From contig DATHDF010000074.1 in the NCBI GenBank assembly GCA_035319185.1, positions 160,274-224,273 of the forward strand: a DNA stretch of 64,000 nucleotides, given 5' to 3'. This stretch comes from Fen-1308 sp035319185. GTDB taxonomy: Bacteria > Nitrospirota > Thermodesulfovibrionia > Thermodesulfovibrionales > Dissulfurispiraceae. The notes under the pieces were generated by a model that searched no databases, was not told where the DNA came from, and saw nothing but the letters and a program-made list of their open reading frames with translations. Numbering within the stretch: the stretch's first letter is position 1; each line of letters opens with the position of its first letter. The position numbers were made by a program, and so were the translations under genes. Below are positions 1 to 7,534 of the stretch, in pieces.

Positions 1-837
1 CACAGTAACAGCGTGAGGGCGAGAAAAAAGTTCATTACCGTCAATTGTGGGGCTATACCGGAAGGCTTGCTGGAATCGGAGCTGTTCGGCTATGTCAGGG
101 GCGCATTCAGCGGCGCGGTGTCCGACAAGAAAGGCCTCATCGAAGAGGCAGACAAAGGGACCCTCTTTCTGGACGAAATAGGCGAAATGGCAATGACCCT
201 TCAGGTGAAGCTGCTGCGCCTGCTTCAGGATGGCGAGTTTTTCAGGCTTGGAGATACAACGTCTCGAAGAGTAAACATGCGGATTATCGCAGCAACAAAC
301 AAAGATCTGAAAAAGGCCATAATCGAAAGACAGTTTCGTGAAGACCTGTATTACCGCCTGAATGTGATACCGATCGAGTTGCCTCCGCTCAGAAAAAGAA
401 AAGGCGACATCCCGCTGCTGGCCAATCACTTTCTGCAGAAGCACGCAGGAAAAGGGCAGGGAAAGACAGTCAGCGGATTTTCCAGAGAGGCATTGCAGAT
501 ACTGGTTAACTACGATTTTCCGGGTAATATCCGGGAGCTGGAGAATGCAGTCGAGTATGCGATTGCGTTCAGCCGGAGCGACCTTATCGAAAAGGAGGAT
601 CTGCCGGACTACATTATGAACGTCGGCGGGACCGGCAAAGAGAAGAGGCCGCTGTCTTCCGTCCCGCTGCGGGAGGCGAAATTCCAGTTTGAAAAAGAGG
701 TCATAATCAGCGCACTGTTGAAGTCGGGCGGCAATGTCTCAGAGGCTGCGCGTCACCTTAACATCCACAGACAAAACCTGCAGCAAAAAATAAGACTCCT
801 GGGCATCGATCCGGACAGCCTTTTCAGCAGAAAATAA
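1..837 (+). CDS. Sigma-54-dependent transcriptional activator, C-terminal part (cut by window edge)
   Basis: This is the C-terminal two thirds of an enhancer-binding protein; the frame is open to base 1, so the real start lies outside the window and the GTG at 13 is internal. It keeps most of the AAA+ domain: the ESELFG box, a GAFSGA version of the sigma-54-contact motif GAFTGA, Walker B with LFLDEIGEM, the ATN sensor and the FREDLYYRLN arginine-finger region. A Fis-type helix-turn-helix ends the protein (about residues 235-265 of the visible part). Such proteins use ATP to open sigma-54 RNA polymerase promoters. Its C-terminus is very similar to that of the activator at 25993-27384, so the two are paralogues. 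A sigma-54-like promoter lies 143 bases downstream, before the next gene. Any receiver or sensor domain would be in the missing part. Confidence 0.93.
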   Translation, partial: HSNSVRARKKFITVNCGAIPEGLLESELFGYVRGAFSGAVSDKKGLIEEADKGTLFLDEIGEMAMTLQVKLLRLLQDGEFFRLGDTTSRRVNMRIIAATNKDLKKAIIERQFREDLYYRLNVIPIELPPLRKRKGDIPLLANHFLQKHAGKGQGKTVSGFSREALQILVNYDFPGNIRELENAVEYAIAFSRSDLIEKEDLPDYIMNVGGTGKEKRPLSSVPLREAKFQFEKEVIISALLKSGGNVSEAARHLNIHRQNLQQKIRLLGIDPDSLFSRK

Positions 838-979
838 TCCGAACCTGCACTTGAAGCTGCTATCCACCGTTCCGGTCATTTACGCCTTCCCGATTTTGCA
901 GCATCATATTAATGCATCATGTATGCAGCGATTTTACTGCAATATTTTCTTATCACATTGTTTTTTTGGTAATTTTTTA

Positions 980-995
980 TGGCACGAAAACTGCA
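980..995 (+). promoter_or_regulatory. Sigma-54 (-24/-12) promoter for the universal stress gene
   Basis: The sequence TGGCACGAAAACTGCA matches the sigma-54 consensus TGGCACG-N4-TTGCW at every fixed position but one (C for the first T of TTGC), with the correct GG-to-GC spacing. It predicts a transcript starting near 1006, 27 bases before the ATG at 1033. The rest of 838-1032 is AT-rich and shows no gene. Confidence 0.75.
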
Positions 996-1032
996 AATAT
1001 TATTTCAATTGCAACTTATTGCTCCATAAAGT

Positions 1033-1488
1033 ATGATTTCGGGGGAAATTTTGGACATTCAAACTTCAACGGCGCCGGCTGCCATAATATTGGCGCCAAT
1101 GGACGACCGGGAGATGACCGGGGCCGTCATCAAACAGATCGCCGCAGAAGCCCTCGCAACGTCATCCAGGGTGCTGTTGCTGGGCGTCGTGCCGATCCAT
1201 CTTTACAGCTCTTCCGAGGAAACCGAGTTGGACCATGTCAAGAAGGCCACACTCAGCGCAGTCGACCTTGCGACATCACGTCTTCGAGAACTGGGAATAC
1301 AGGCCGAGGGAGTTATCAAGATGGGCTACCCCGATGAAGAGATAATAAAGGCCGCTGAAGAAAGCCATGTTTCGATGATAGTGATCTCGTGCTCGGCAGA
1401 TCGGTATTCAGAGTTGAGCAAGGCGGCAAGCATCATACTTGACGAGATAAAACAGGTGAAGATCCCAATTTTGTATGTGCCGGCGTAG
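1033..1488 (+). CDS. Universal stress protein (UspA) family
   Basis: A 151-residue single-domain UspA-fold protein, a normal length for the family. It has an early beta strand (AAIILAPMDD), a long acidic helix region and the terminal strand IPILYVPA. The ATP-binding signature G-x2-G-x9-G-S/T near the C-terminus is not present, so it is probably a member that does not bind ATP, unlike the one at 17469-17906. The ATG at 1033 has no clear ribosome site; the start is the best ATG in frame and could be slightly off. It stands alone between an activator gene and a TauE exporter gene and is preceded by a sigma-54 promoter, which suggests control by an enhancer-binding protein. Confidence 0.85.
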   Translation: MISGEILDIQTSTAPAAIILAPMDDREMTGAVIKQIAAEALATSSRVLLLGVVPIHLYSSSEETELDHVKKATLSAVDLATSRLRELGIQAEGVIKMGYPDEEIIKAAEESHVSMIVISCSADRYSELSKAASIILDEIKQVKIPILYVPA

Positions 1489-1535
1489 CATATCAGCGTT
1501 TACATAAATATTAATAAGGAGGTTGTATCGCAATC

Positions 1536-2564
1536 ATGGAAAATGATGTTTCAGCAGTGCCAAAAAATGGTTTCGCAGGCTTTGACCGGAAGCTTCGAAA
1601 ATCCCGGACGGCAATGGTCTGCCTCTGCGCGCTAGTACTGACGGTGTTCATGCTTCTTTCTATGGCGTTCGCTTCGCCTGAGGCTGTGCAGGCTGCCGAA
1701 GGAGGAGCTAAATCAGCTATGCCGTGGTGGGCTTGGCCGCTTATTCTTTTTGTTGTCACATTTTTGCTCGGCATAGTTGCAGTCTTAGGCGGGGTCGGAG
1801 GAGGCGTACTCTTCGTTCCGATCATTGGAGGTTTTTTCCCGTTTCATCTCGACTTCGTCAGAGGCGCGGGACTTCTCGTCGCCCTCGCAGGTGCCCTTGC
1901 CGCAGGCCCCGGTCTTCTCAAGAAGGGCATGGCCGACCTCAGGCTCGCCCTGCCAGTCGGTCTCATAGCATCGGCCTGCGCCATCGTCGGAGCCATGATA
2001 GGCTTGGCCCTGCCGACGAATGTCGTCCAGACCTCCCTCGGAGCCACGATTCTGGGAATAGTCCTCATCATGCTCATGGCGAAGAAATCCGAATATCCCG
2101 ATGTCAAGCAGGCGGATGCCCTTTCGACCGCACTCAGGATAAACGGCATCTACCATGAGCCGTCGAGCGGTCAAAACGTAAACTGGAAGGTCCACCGCAC
2201 CCCTCAGGGTCTCGCAACCTTCATCATCATAGGCGTAATGGCAGGCATGTTCGGCCTCGGTGCCGGATGGGCCAACGTCCCCGTACTGAACCTCATGATG
2301 GGGGCGCCCCTGAAGGTCTCTGTCGCGACGTCCAAATTCCTTCTTTCGATAACCGATACGTCTGCGGCCTGGATATATGTTAACAACGGGGCCGTTCTTC
2401 CGATGATCGTCGTACCTTCCATCATCGGGATCATGCTCGGCTCCATCGTCGGGGTTCGTATACTTGCAAAGACAAAACCTGCCGCAGTAAGGTATATCGT
2501 AATAGTCATGCTTCTCTTCGCGGGCCTCAGGGCATTGCTTAAGGGCCTGGGAATATGGACATAG
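1536..2564 (+). CDS. TauE/SafE-family membrane exporter (sulfite/sulfonate-exporter-like)
   Basis: A 342-residue polytopic inner-membrane protein with the two TauE half-repeats: GGVGGGVLFVPIIGG in the first (about residues 88-102) and GLGAGWANVPVLNLMMGAP in the second. There is an extra hydrophobic segment at about residues 30-50 ending in an alanine-rich stretch, which may be a signal sequence or an additional helix, and a soluble loop of about 35 residues between the halves. Family members export sulfite, sulfoacetate or related organosulfur anions; the substrate here is unknown. The start is set by AAGGAGG 13 bases before the ATG. It is followed 15 bases later by a small membrane protein, probably in one operon. 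A second, longer TauE protein is encoded at 18672-19994. Confidence 0.9.
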   Translation: MENDVSAVPKNGFAGFDRKLRKSRTAMVCLCALVLTVFMLLSMAFASPEAVQAAEGGAKSAMPWWAWPLILFVVTFLLGIVAVLGGVGGGVLFVPIIGGFFPFHLDFVRGAGLLVALAGALAAGPGLLKKGMADLRLALPVGLIASACAIVGAMIGLALPTNVVQTSLGATILGIVLIMLMAKKSEYPDVKQADALSTALRINGIYHEPSSGQNVNWKVHRTPQGLATFIIIGVMAGMFGLGAGWANVPVLNLMMGAPLKVSVATSKFLLSITDTSAAWIYVNNGAVLPMIVVPSIIGIMLGSIVGVRILAKTKPAAVRYIVIVMLLFAGLRALLKGLGIWT

Positions 2565-2579
2565 GACAAGGAGAATACA

Positions 2580-2996
2580 ATGGCTGACAAACTGAAAGCA
2601 ACCGAAGAACAGCTGGCTTACGCATTACTTCTGGATAAGGGCATGAAGCTCGGCCTTCTCATGCTGATCATAACCTTCTCCATCTATCTTACGGGGTTTC
2701 TCACTCCTCATGTGCCTGTGGACGATCTTCCCAAATACTGGAGCATGCCTGTCCACAAATACCTCGAAAGCGCCAATATACATCCGGGATGGGCCTGGCT
2801 CTACATGCTCGACAAGGGGGATTTCCTCAACTTCACCGGGATAGCCTTCCTGGCTGCCGTCACCCTGATCTGCTTCGCGAGGATCGTGCCCATCCTCTTC
2901 AGGAACAAGGACTCCGTATACGGCATAATTGCGATACTGGAACTGCTTGTGCTCGCCCTCGCTGCTTCGGGGCTGCTTAAAACAGGCGGTCACTGA
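2580..2996 (+). CDS. Small three-helix membrane protein, DUF1634-like, TauE partner
   Basis: A 138-residue protein with three predicted membrane helices (about residues 22-40, 82-103, 113-132) and a polar loop of about 40 residues between the first two. It resembles the DUF1634 proteins that are commonly encoded next to TauE transporters, but I assign this from topology and context rather than a firm motif. The ATG is preceded by AAGGAG, and the gene lies 15 bases after the TauE gene, so co-transcription is likely. It may be an accessory subunit of the exporter. Confidence 0.75.
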   Translation: MADKLKATEEQLAYALLLDKGMKLGLLMLIITFSIYLTGFLTPHVPVDDLPKYWSMPVHKYLESANIHPGWAWLYMLDKGDFLNFTGIAFLAAVTLICFARIVPILFRNKDSVYGIIAILELLVLALAASGLLKTGGH

Positions 2997-3011
2997 GCTT
3001 CAAGATTACGA

Positions 3012-3040
3012 TTAACATTTTCCTTGAAATATTTTAATAT
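3012..3040 (+). promoter_or_regulatory. Candidate sigma-70 promoter for the receiver pair
   Basis: TTAACA (3012-3017) and TAATAT (3035-3040) are separated by 17 bases in the AT-rich gap before the receiver gene at 3071. A start near 3047 would give a leader of about 24 bases containing AAAGGAGG. The -10 box is only a moderate match. Confidence 0.4.
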
Positions 3041-3070
3041 TAAAGTAACCAGGGCATAAAGGAGGCAATC

Positions 3071-3529
3071 GTGAAAAGGAATAAGGATATAAAGGTACTT
3101 TTGGTTGATGACGAAGAGGCATTCGTAAACACGCTTGCTCAGCGTTTGAAGATGAGGGAGCTCAAGGTCGACACGGTCTATGACGGCGAGCAGGCCCTGA
3201 GTGCGGTCAAGTCTCAGGAGCCCGATGTAATGGTTCTCGACCTGAAAATGCCGGGCCTGCACGGAATGGACGTGCTAAGGGAGATACGCAAGGCGTACCC
3301 AAACATGCAGGTCATAATACTCACAGGACACGGAACCGACAAGGATGAGGAAGAGGCCCGGAGATTGGGCGGCTTCGACTTCCTGAGAAAGCCCGCCGAT
3401 ATCGAGACCCTCGTCGGAAAGATCAAGGAAGCTTACGCCGAGAAACTCGAAAGGGCCATGACCGCGATCGCATTTGCAGAGGAAGGCGAATTCGAGACAG
3501 CAAGAAAGATAATCAAGGAAGAGGAATAA
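3071..3529 (+). CDS. Stand-alone response-regulator receiver protein
   Basis: A 152-residue CheY-like protein made of one receiver domain (residues about 7-125) and a short helical tail. The acidic pocket (LLVDDEE), the phospho-acceptor Asp in VLDLKMPG, the Thr/Gly of ILTGHGT and the Lys of LRKPAD are all present, so it should be phosphorylatable. It has no DNA-binding or enzymatic output domain and probably acts by protein contact or as a phosphate sink. The GTG start is preceded by AAAGGAGG. It lies 12 bases before a second receiver gene. No kinase gene is directly adjacent. Confidence 0.92.
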   Translation: MKRNKDIKVLLVDDEEAFVNTLAQRLKMRELKVDTVYDGEQALSAVKSQEPDVMVLDLKMPGLHGMDVLREIRKAYPNMQVIILTGHGTDKDEEEARRLGGFDFLRKPADIETLVGKIKEAYAEKLERAMTAIAFAEEGEFETARKIIKEEE

Positions 3530-3541
3530 CGGCTTAACGCA

Positions 3542-3928
3542 ATGGCGGATCAGCTGAAAGCAAGGGTCCTGTTGGTGGATGACGAGGCCAGGTTCGTCGA
3601 GATACTGGCCGAACGTCTGCAGATGCGCGGCGTTACAGCCGATTCGGCTACAAGCGGGGAGGAGGCGTTAAAACTCGTTAAAGAACGGGATTACGACGCC
3701 GTCCTCCTCGACCTCAACATGCCGGGCATGGACGGCACAGACACATTACGCGAAATTAAGAAGGTCAAGCCCTCATCACAGGTCATTATTCTAACCGGTC
3801 AGGGAAGCATCAAGGCTACGGTTGAAGTCATGAAAGAGGGTGCAATGGACTTCATGGAAAAACCGGTGGACATCAATAAGCTGATTGACAAACTGAAAGA
3901 AGCCGTCTTCAAACAGGGCGGGCGTTAA
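3542..3928 (+). CDS. Stand-alone response-regulator receiver protein
   Basis: A 128-residue single receiver domain with an intact phosphorylation site: LLVDDEAR, LLDLNMPG (acceptor Asp), ILTGQGS and MEKPVD. It is a diverged tandem copy of the preceding receiver, with similar helices around LAERLQMRG. No strong ribosome site precedes the ATG, so it may be translated by coupling to the upstream gene. Together with 3071-3529 and the similar receivers at 7089 and 15661 it suggests a branched phosphorelay in this region. Confidence 0.9.
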   Translation: MADQLKARVLLVDDEARFVEILAERLQMRGVTADSATSGEEALKLVKERDYDAVLLDLNMPGMDGTDTLREIKKVKPSSQVIILTGQGSIKATVEVMKEGAMDFMEKPVDINKLIDKLKEAVFKQGGR

Positions 3929-3930
3929 AC

Positions 3931-4446
3931 TCAATCACCTATAACTGCATCGGCCAGGGATTCGAAGACCTCCGACATCCTGACGATCCCCAGCAACTTC
4001 TTCTTGCCTTCCAGGACCGGCAACATCTGCAGGTTGTATCTCAGCATCATAAAGGCGGCCTCCCCTATATCAGCATCCGGACCGATGAAATGCTTTACGG
4101 TCGACATAGTCTCGCTGACAGGCCGCTCAGCCTTGTTCCTGGCTTCAGCGCCGAACTGCTCTCCCCACAATGACCCGTTTCCCGCATTCTCAGTCAGCTC
4201 AGACGTCACTGGGGAATTGGTTGCCGCCATTTCCGGGCCCAGCCCGCTGAGCAGATCGTTTCGTCCAAGTGTTCCAATGAGGTTATATTTTTCATCGAAG
4301 ACAAGTATAACCTCGGGCTCGGGGTGCTCTCGGCCGGAGAAGGCCATCTTCATCAGCTGCACTGCCTGCCCGATCGTGAACCAGTACGGCACATGCGGAT
4401 AATCGAAGATATTGACCATAAGCTCGCCGACTTTCTTTGCCGCCAT
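3931..4446 (-). CDS. CBS-domain-pair protein
   Basis: A protein of about 171 residues with two CBS motifs: one around VILVFDEKYNLIGTLGRNDL, the other around LQMLPVLEGKKKLLGIVRMSEV. CBS pairs bind adenine nucleotides and regulate partner proteins; no enzyme domain is attached. The start is set at the ATG at 4446, which has GGAGGGG seven bases upstream; an ATG six codons earlier overlaps that ribosome site and is less likely. It converges with the receiver gene at 3542-3928 and is divergent from the PEP-synthase-like gene at 4546. A good sigma-70 promoter precedes it. Confidence 0.85.
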   Translation of the reverse strand: MAAKKVGELMVNIFDYPHVPYWFTIGQAVQLMKMAFSGREHPEPEVILVFDEKYNLIGTLGRNDLLSGLGPEMAATNSPVTSELTENAGNGSLWGEQFGAEARNKAERPVSETMSTVKHFIGPDADIGEAAFMMLRYNLQMLPVLEGKKKLLGIVRMSEVFESLADAVIGD

Positions 4447-4490
4447 AAATTGCCCCTCCGCCATTCAGTTTTTTCCAGAAAGCTCCACTT

Positions 4491-4519
4491 ATTATCTGCA
4501 ATAATATCCGCCGCGTCAA
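4491..4519 (-). promoter_or_regulatory. Sigma-70 promoter of the CBS-domain gene
   Basis: On the minus strand TTGACG (4519-4514) and GATAAT (4496-4491) are separated by exactly 17 bases, each matching consensus at five of six positions. Transcription would start near 4484, giving a leader of about 38 bases with the GGAGGGG ribosome site. Confidence 0.65.
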
Positions 4520-4531
4520 CCTATTTTCAAA

Positions 4532-4540
4532 TGTTATAAT
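4532..4540 (+). promoter_or_regulatory. Extended -10 promoter directly before the PEP-synthase-like gene
   Basis: TGTTATAAT is a perfect extended -10 element (TG-N-TATAAT). It ends five bases before the ATG at 4546, so the transcript would start at or next to the A of the start codon. No convincing -35 box or ribosome site is present, consistent with a leaderless mRNA. Confidence 0.55.
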
Positions 4541-4545
4541 TGTGT

Positions 4546-7086
4546 ATGCTGTTTCAGAACATCATCAGGAAGATGACGGGCGGGCAGTCGCAGGACGATG
4601 TCATACGCGAAGCCTTCAGGTCCAAATATGCCTCCTTCAACCAGCTTTTGGCAAAGAACAATCATGTGCTGGAGCTTATGGCCGATATGGAAGAGAAGCG
4701 GTCCGGCGAGTTTCTCTTCGACCGCAGTTATGTGGAAAAAATGACGGCCTCGATCTCCGAAGGCATTCATGAAATAATAGAGCGTCTGAACATGATATCG
4801 GGCGACCGCTACAGGCCGCTTTATGACCGTTACTCAATCATCAACTCGGGCATCCAGGAGCTGCTGGCCAGAAAGACCGAAATACCGTCTGGCAGCCTCA
4901 CCATACCATTTGAAAATGTAACGGGCGACCTTACAGATCGGCTGGGGGGCAAGAACGCTCACCTCGGGGAAGTACGAAACCGCATCCACCTGCCGACGCC
5001 CGACGGCTTTGCTATAAGCACTTACGCCTTCAAGAAATTTTTCGACCATAACAGTCTGCAGGCACAGATTGCTGCAAAGCTGGATGGCCTCTCGCTGGAT
5101 GATCTTGTAGAGCTTAACAGGGTAACATCCGAAATTCAGGGGATGGTATCGTCCGCCGAAGTCCCCGGCGAGCTTGAGGATGCTGTTAACGCGGAGCTTA
5201 AAGCCCTTTCTTCAGGCCCTGCGCCGATGTTTTCAGTTAGAAGCAGCGCCCTTCAGGAGGACGGTGAATTCAGCTTCGCAGGCCAGTACGCCACGTTCCT
5301 AAATGTGCATCCCGGTCAGGTTATGCAGCGGTACAAGGATGTGGTGGCCAGCCTCTTCACATCCAGGGCGCTCTTTTATTTCAAGACAAAGGGGCTCAGC
5401 GAAAGCGATATGGTGATGTCCGTAGGCGTGCTTAGGATGATAGACGCAAAGGCTGCAGGCGTGATCTACTCAAAGGACCCCAACAACTCCAGGTCTACCG
5501 ACGTAGTGCTGAGTTCGGTGCGAGGTCTCGGCAAGTGCGTTGTGGACGGGACCGTGACCCCGGAATCCTACAGAATCTCGCGCAGCCTGGAAATCGTTTC
5601 GAGAGACATTCACCCCCAGGAAAAGATGATCGTCTGCCTGGCCGAAGGCTCCACCGAAGAGGTCGATCTGACCGCAGCCGCGGGTGAGCAGAGCATCAGT
5701 GACGATGAAATCAGAACGCTCGCCGGGTATGCCCTATACATCGAACGGCACTATGACGGCCCTCAGGACATCGAGTGGGCCATGGACCGAGGCGGCTCCT
5801 TTTACATTCTTCAGACAAGGCCACTGCGGATCATCGAAAAGGAAACCCCAAGAGCCATACCGACCAGACTTGCCGGACACACCGTGCTGATCGACAAAGG
5901 CATAATAGCATGCAAGGGCATAGGTTTCGGCAAGGTTCACATGGTGCGCTCCGACGCAGACCTGGCCGACTTTCCGGACGGCGCAGTACTGGTGGCGAAA
6001 CATACGTCTCCGAGGTACGTTTCTGTGATGAACAAGGCGAGCGCGATAGTCACCGACTTCGGAGGGGCGACCGGCCACATGGCGTCTCTTGCTCGGGAAT
6101 TCCAGGTACCAGCGCTGCTCGACACTGAATCCGCCACATCAAAGCTGCGTGACGGACTGGAAATCACTGTAGATTCATACAACTGCAATGTGTATGAAGG
6201 AAGGGTGGACGAACTGATCGAGTTCGCCGAGAAGAAGGAAGACCCCTTCAAAGATACGGTGATCTTCAAGACCCTGCAGAAGGTGCTCAAATGGATAGTG
6301 CCTCTCAAGCTGATAGAGCCGGACGGCGAAGATTTCAGGGCCGAAGCATGTGACACATTCCACGACATCACGCGTTTCAGCCACGAAATGGCCATGCGTG
6401 AGATGTTCAGGATCACCTCGACTCCTTCAGACGAGATCGGTGAGACACGGAAACTCGTCGCCGGTATACCCCTCGTATCGTACCTCATCGACCTTGGGGG
6501 CGGCATATCCGAAGACGCCCCAAAGGTGCTTAATCCCGACCATCTGGTCTCCAATCCGCTGAGGGCCTTTTTCCGCGGCCTCGTCACCTCGAACTGGCCG
6601 CAGGCCAAGCCCGTTGATGCCGGGGGTTTCCTGGGTATGCTGGCCCACACCGCTGCGATCCCCGAAGAGGAATTGCAAAGGACCGGAGAGAAAAGCTTCT
6701 CTTTCATATCTGAACACTATATGAATTTCCTGCTTCGTCTGGGTTATCATCTTTCGACCGTCGAGTCTTTTGCAGGAGATACCATAAACGACAACTATAT
6801 CCGCTTCTTCTTCAAGGGAGGGGGTGCCGCTGCTGAACGGCGGCTGAGAAGGGTCAGGCTGATAGCCGAAATATTGAGGGCAATGGACTTCAGGGTAAAA
6901 ATCGTGGACGACGTGGTCGACGCTGTGCTTACTAAATACAGAAGACATATGATCGAGGAAAAGCTCGAAGTTCTGGGCAAGCTGACAGCCTATACCAAGC
7001 AGCTTGACATGGTCATGTATAACGATGCGATAACCGATTTCTACATCCAGGATTTCATAAAGAAAAATATCAGGAAAGCAACCTAG
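4546..7086 (+). CDS. PEP/pyruvate-binding, PEP-synthase-like protein without C-terminal barrel
   Basis: A protein of 846 residues related to phosphoenolpyruvate synthase. An N-terminal helical region (about 1-115) is followed by the PEP/pyruvate nucleotide-binding domain (about 120-450; SVRSSALQEDG and PQDIEWA motifs) and the PEP-utilising mobile domain with catalytic His in GGATGHMASLAREFQVPA (about residue 510). The Thr two residues before that His, the usual target of PpsR-type regulators, is kept. The last 280 residues do not show the PEP/pyruvate TIM-barrel motifs of true synthases and look mainly helical. It may transfer phosphate to another acceptor rather than make PEP. A TTG two codons upstream is possible, but the ATG fits the promoter better. 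A PpsR homologue is encoded at 23255-24067. Confidence 0.85.
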   Translation: MLFQNIIRKMTGGQSQDDVIREAFRSKYASFNQLLAKNNHVLELMADMEEKRSGEFLFDRSYVEKMTASISEGIHEIIERLNMISGDRYRPLYDRYSIINSGIQELLARKTEIPSGSLTIPFENVTGDLTDRLGGKNAHLGEVRNRIHLPTPDGFAISTYAFKKFFDHNSLQAQIAAKLDGLSLDDLVELNRVTSEIQGMVSSAEVPGELEDAVNAELKALSSGPAPMFSVRSSALQEDGEFSFAGQYATFLNVHPGQVMQRYKDVVASLFTSRALFYFKTKGLSESDMVMSVGVLRMIDAKAAGVIYSKDPNNSRSTDVVLSSVRGLGKCVVDGTVTPESYRISRSLEIVSRDIHPQEKMIVCLAEGSTEEVDLTAAAGEQSISDDEIRTLAGYALYIERHYDGPQDIEWAMDRGGSFYILQTRPLRIIEKETPRAIPTRLAGHTVLIDKGIIACKGIGFGKVHMVRSDADLADFPDGAVLVAKHTSPRYVSVMNKASAIVTDFGGATGHMASLAREFQVPALLDTESATSKLRDGLEITVDSYNCNVYEGRVDELIEFAEKKEDPFKDTVIFKTLQKVLKWIVPLKLIEPDGEDFRAEACDTFHDITRFSHEMAMREMFRITSTPSDEIGETRKLVAGIPLVSYLIDLGGGISEDAPKVLNPDHLVSNPLRAFFRGLVTSNWPQAKPVDAGGFLGMLAHTAAIPEEELQRTGEKSFSFISEHYMNFLLRLGYHLSTVESFAGDTINDNYIRFFFKGGGAAAERRLRRVRLIAEILRAMDFRVKIVDDVVDAVLTKYRRHMIEEKLEVLGKLTAYTKQLDMVMYNDAITDFYIQDFIKKNIRKAT

Positions 7087-7088
7087 CG

Positions 7089-7487
7089 CTAAAGATACTT
7101 GCTCAGCACGGCCTCCATCTCGAGGCTGAATGCCGTCATGTCGAAGGCCTTGTGCATGAAATCGTTTGCGCCGGCATCGAGCGATGCCGAGCGATCCGAT
7201 TCCAGCGATGATGAAGTAACTACAACAACCGGGATCCTGCTCAGGCGATCGTCGCGCCGCAGCTCTGAAAGAGTATCAATCCCGTTCATTCCGGGCATTT
7301 TGAGGTCCAGAAGTATCAGATTGGGCAGGGGATGCCCGGCGTGAATGAGGTCGATGGCCTCCCTGCCGCCGTAAGCAGATTGCACCTTCACATCGGGTCT
7401 CAACGATTCAATGGCTATGACCGTAAGCTCCATGTCATCGGCATCGTCGTCAATTATCAAAATAGTACTGGCCATGCTGTCTATCAT
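7089..7487 (-). CDS. Receiver-domain response regulator (Rcp1-like)
   Basis: A 132-residue receiver protein of the phytochrome-associated Rcp1 type, with IIDDDADD, the acceptor Asp in LLDLKMPG and a VVTSSS switch region. The conserved Lys is in an HKAFD context instead of the usual KP. There is no output domain. It lies 47 bases downstream of the histidine kinase at 7535-10198 on the same strand, so that kinase is the likely partner. The start at 7487 has a weak GGGA site; an ATG four codons later is an alternative. Confidence 0.9.
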   Translation of the reverse strand: MIDSMASTILIIDDDADDMELTVIAIESLRPDVKVQSAYGGREAIDLIHAGHPLPNLILLDLKMPGMNGIDTLSELRRDDRLSRIPVVVVTSSSLESDRSASLDAGANDFMHKAFDMTAFSLEMEAVLSKYL

Positions 7488-7534
7488 TCTATCCCGCTAA
7501 AGGTTATCAACAATGAAAGAGGCTTGCAAGGCCC

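Noticed and set aside
851..1036. 61-codon frame between the activator and usp genes
   Set aside because: AT-rich, no ribosome site, odd composition (many Cys, His, Phe), and it overlaps the sigma-54 promoter.
5937..6707. 256-codon open frame on the minus strand
   Set aside because: Antisense to the PEP-synthase-like gene, Ser/Ala-rich with no recognisable motif; a shadow.
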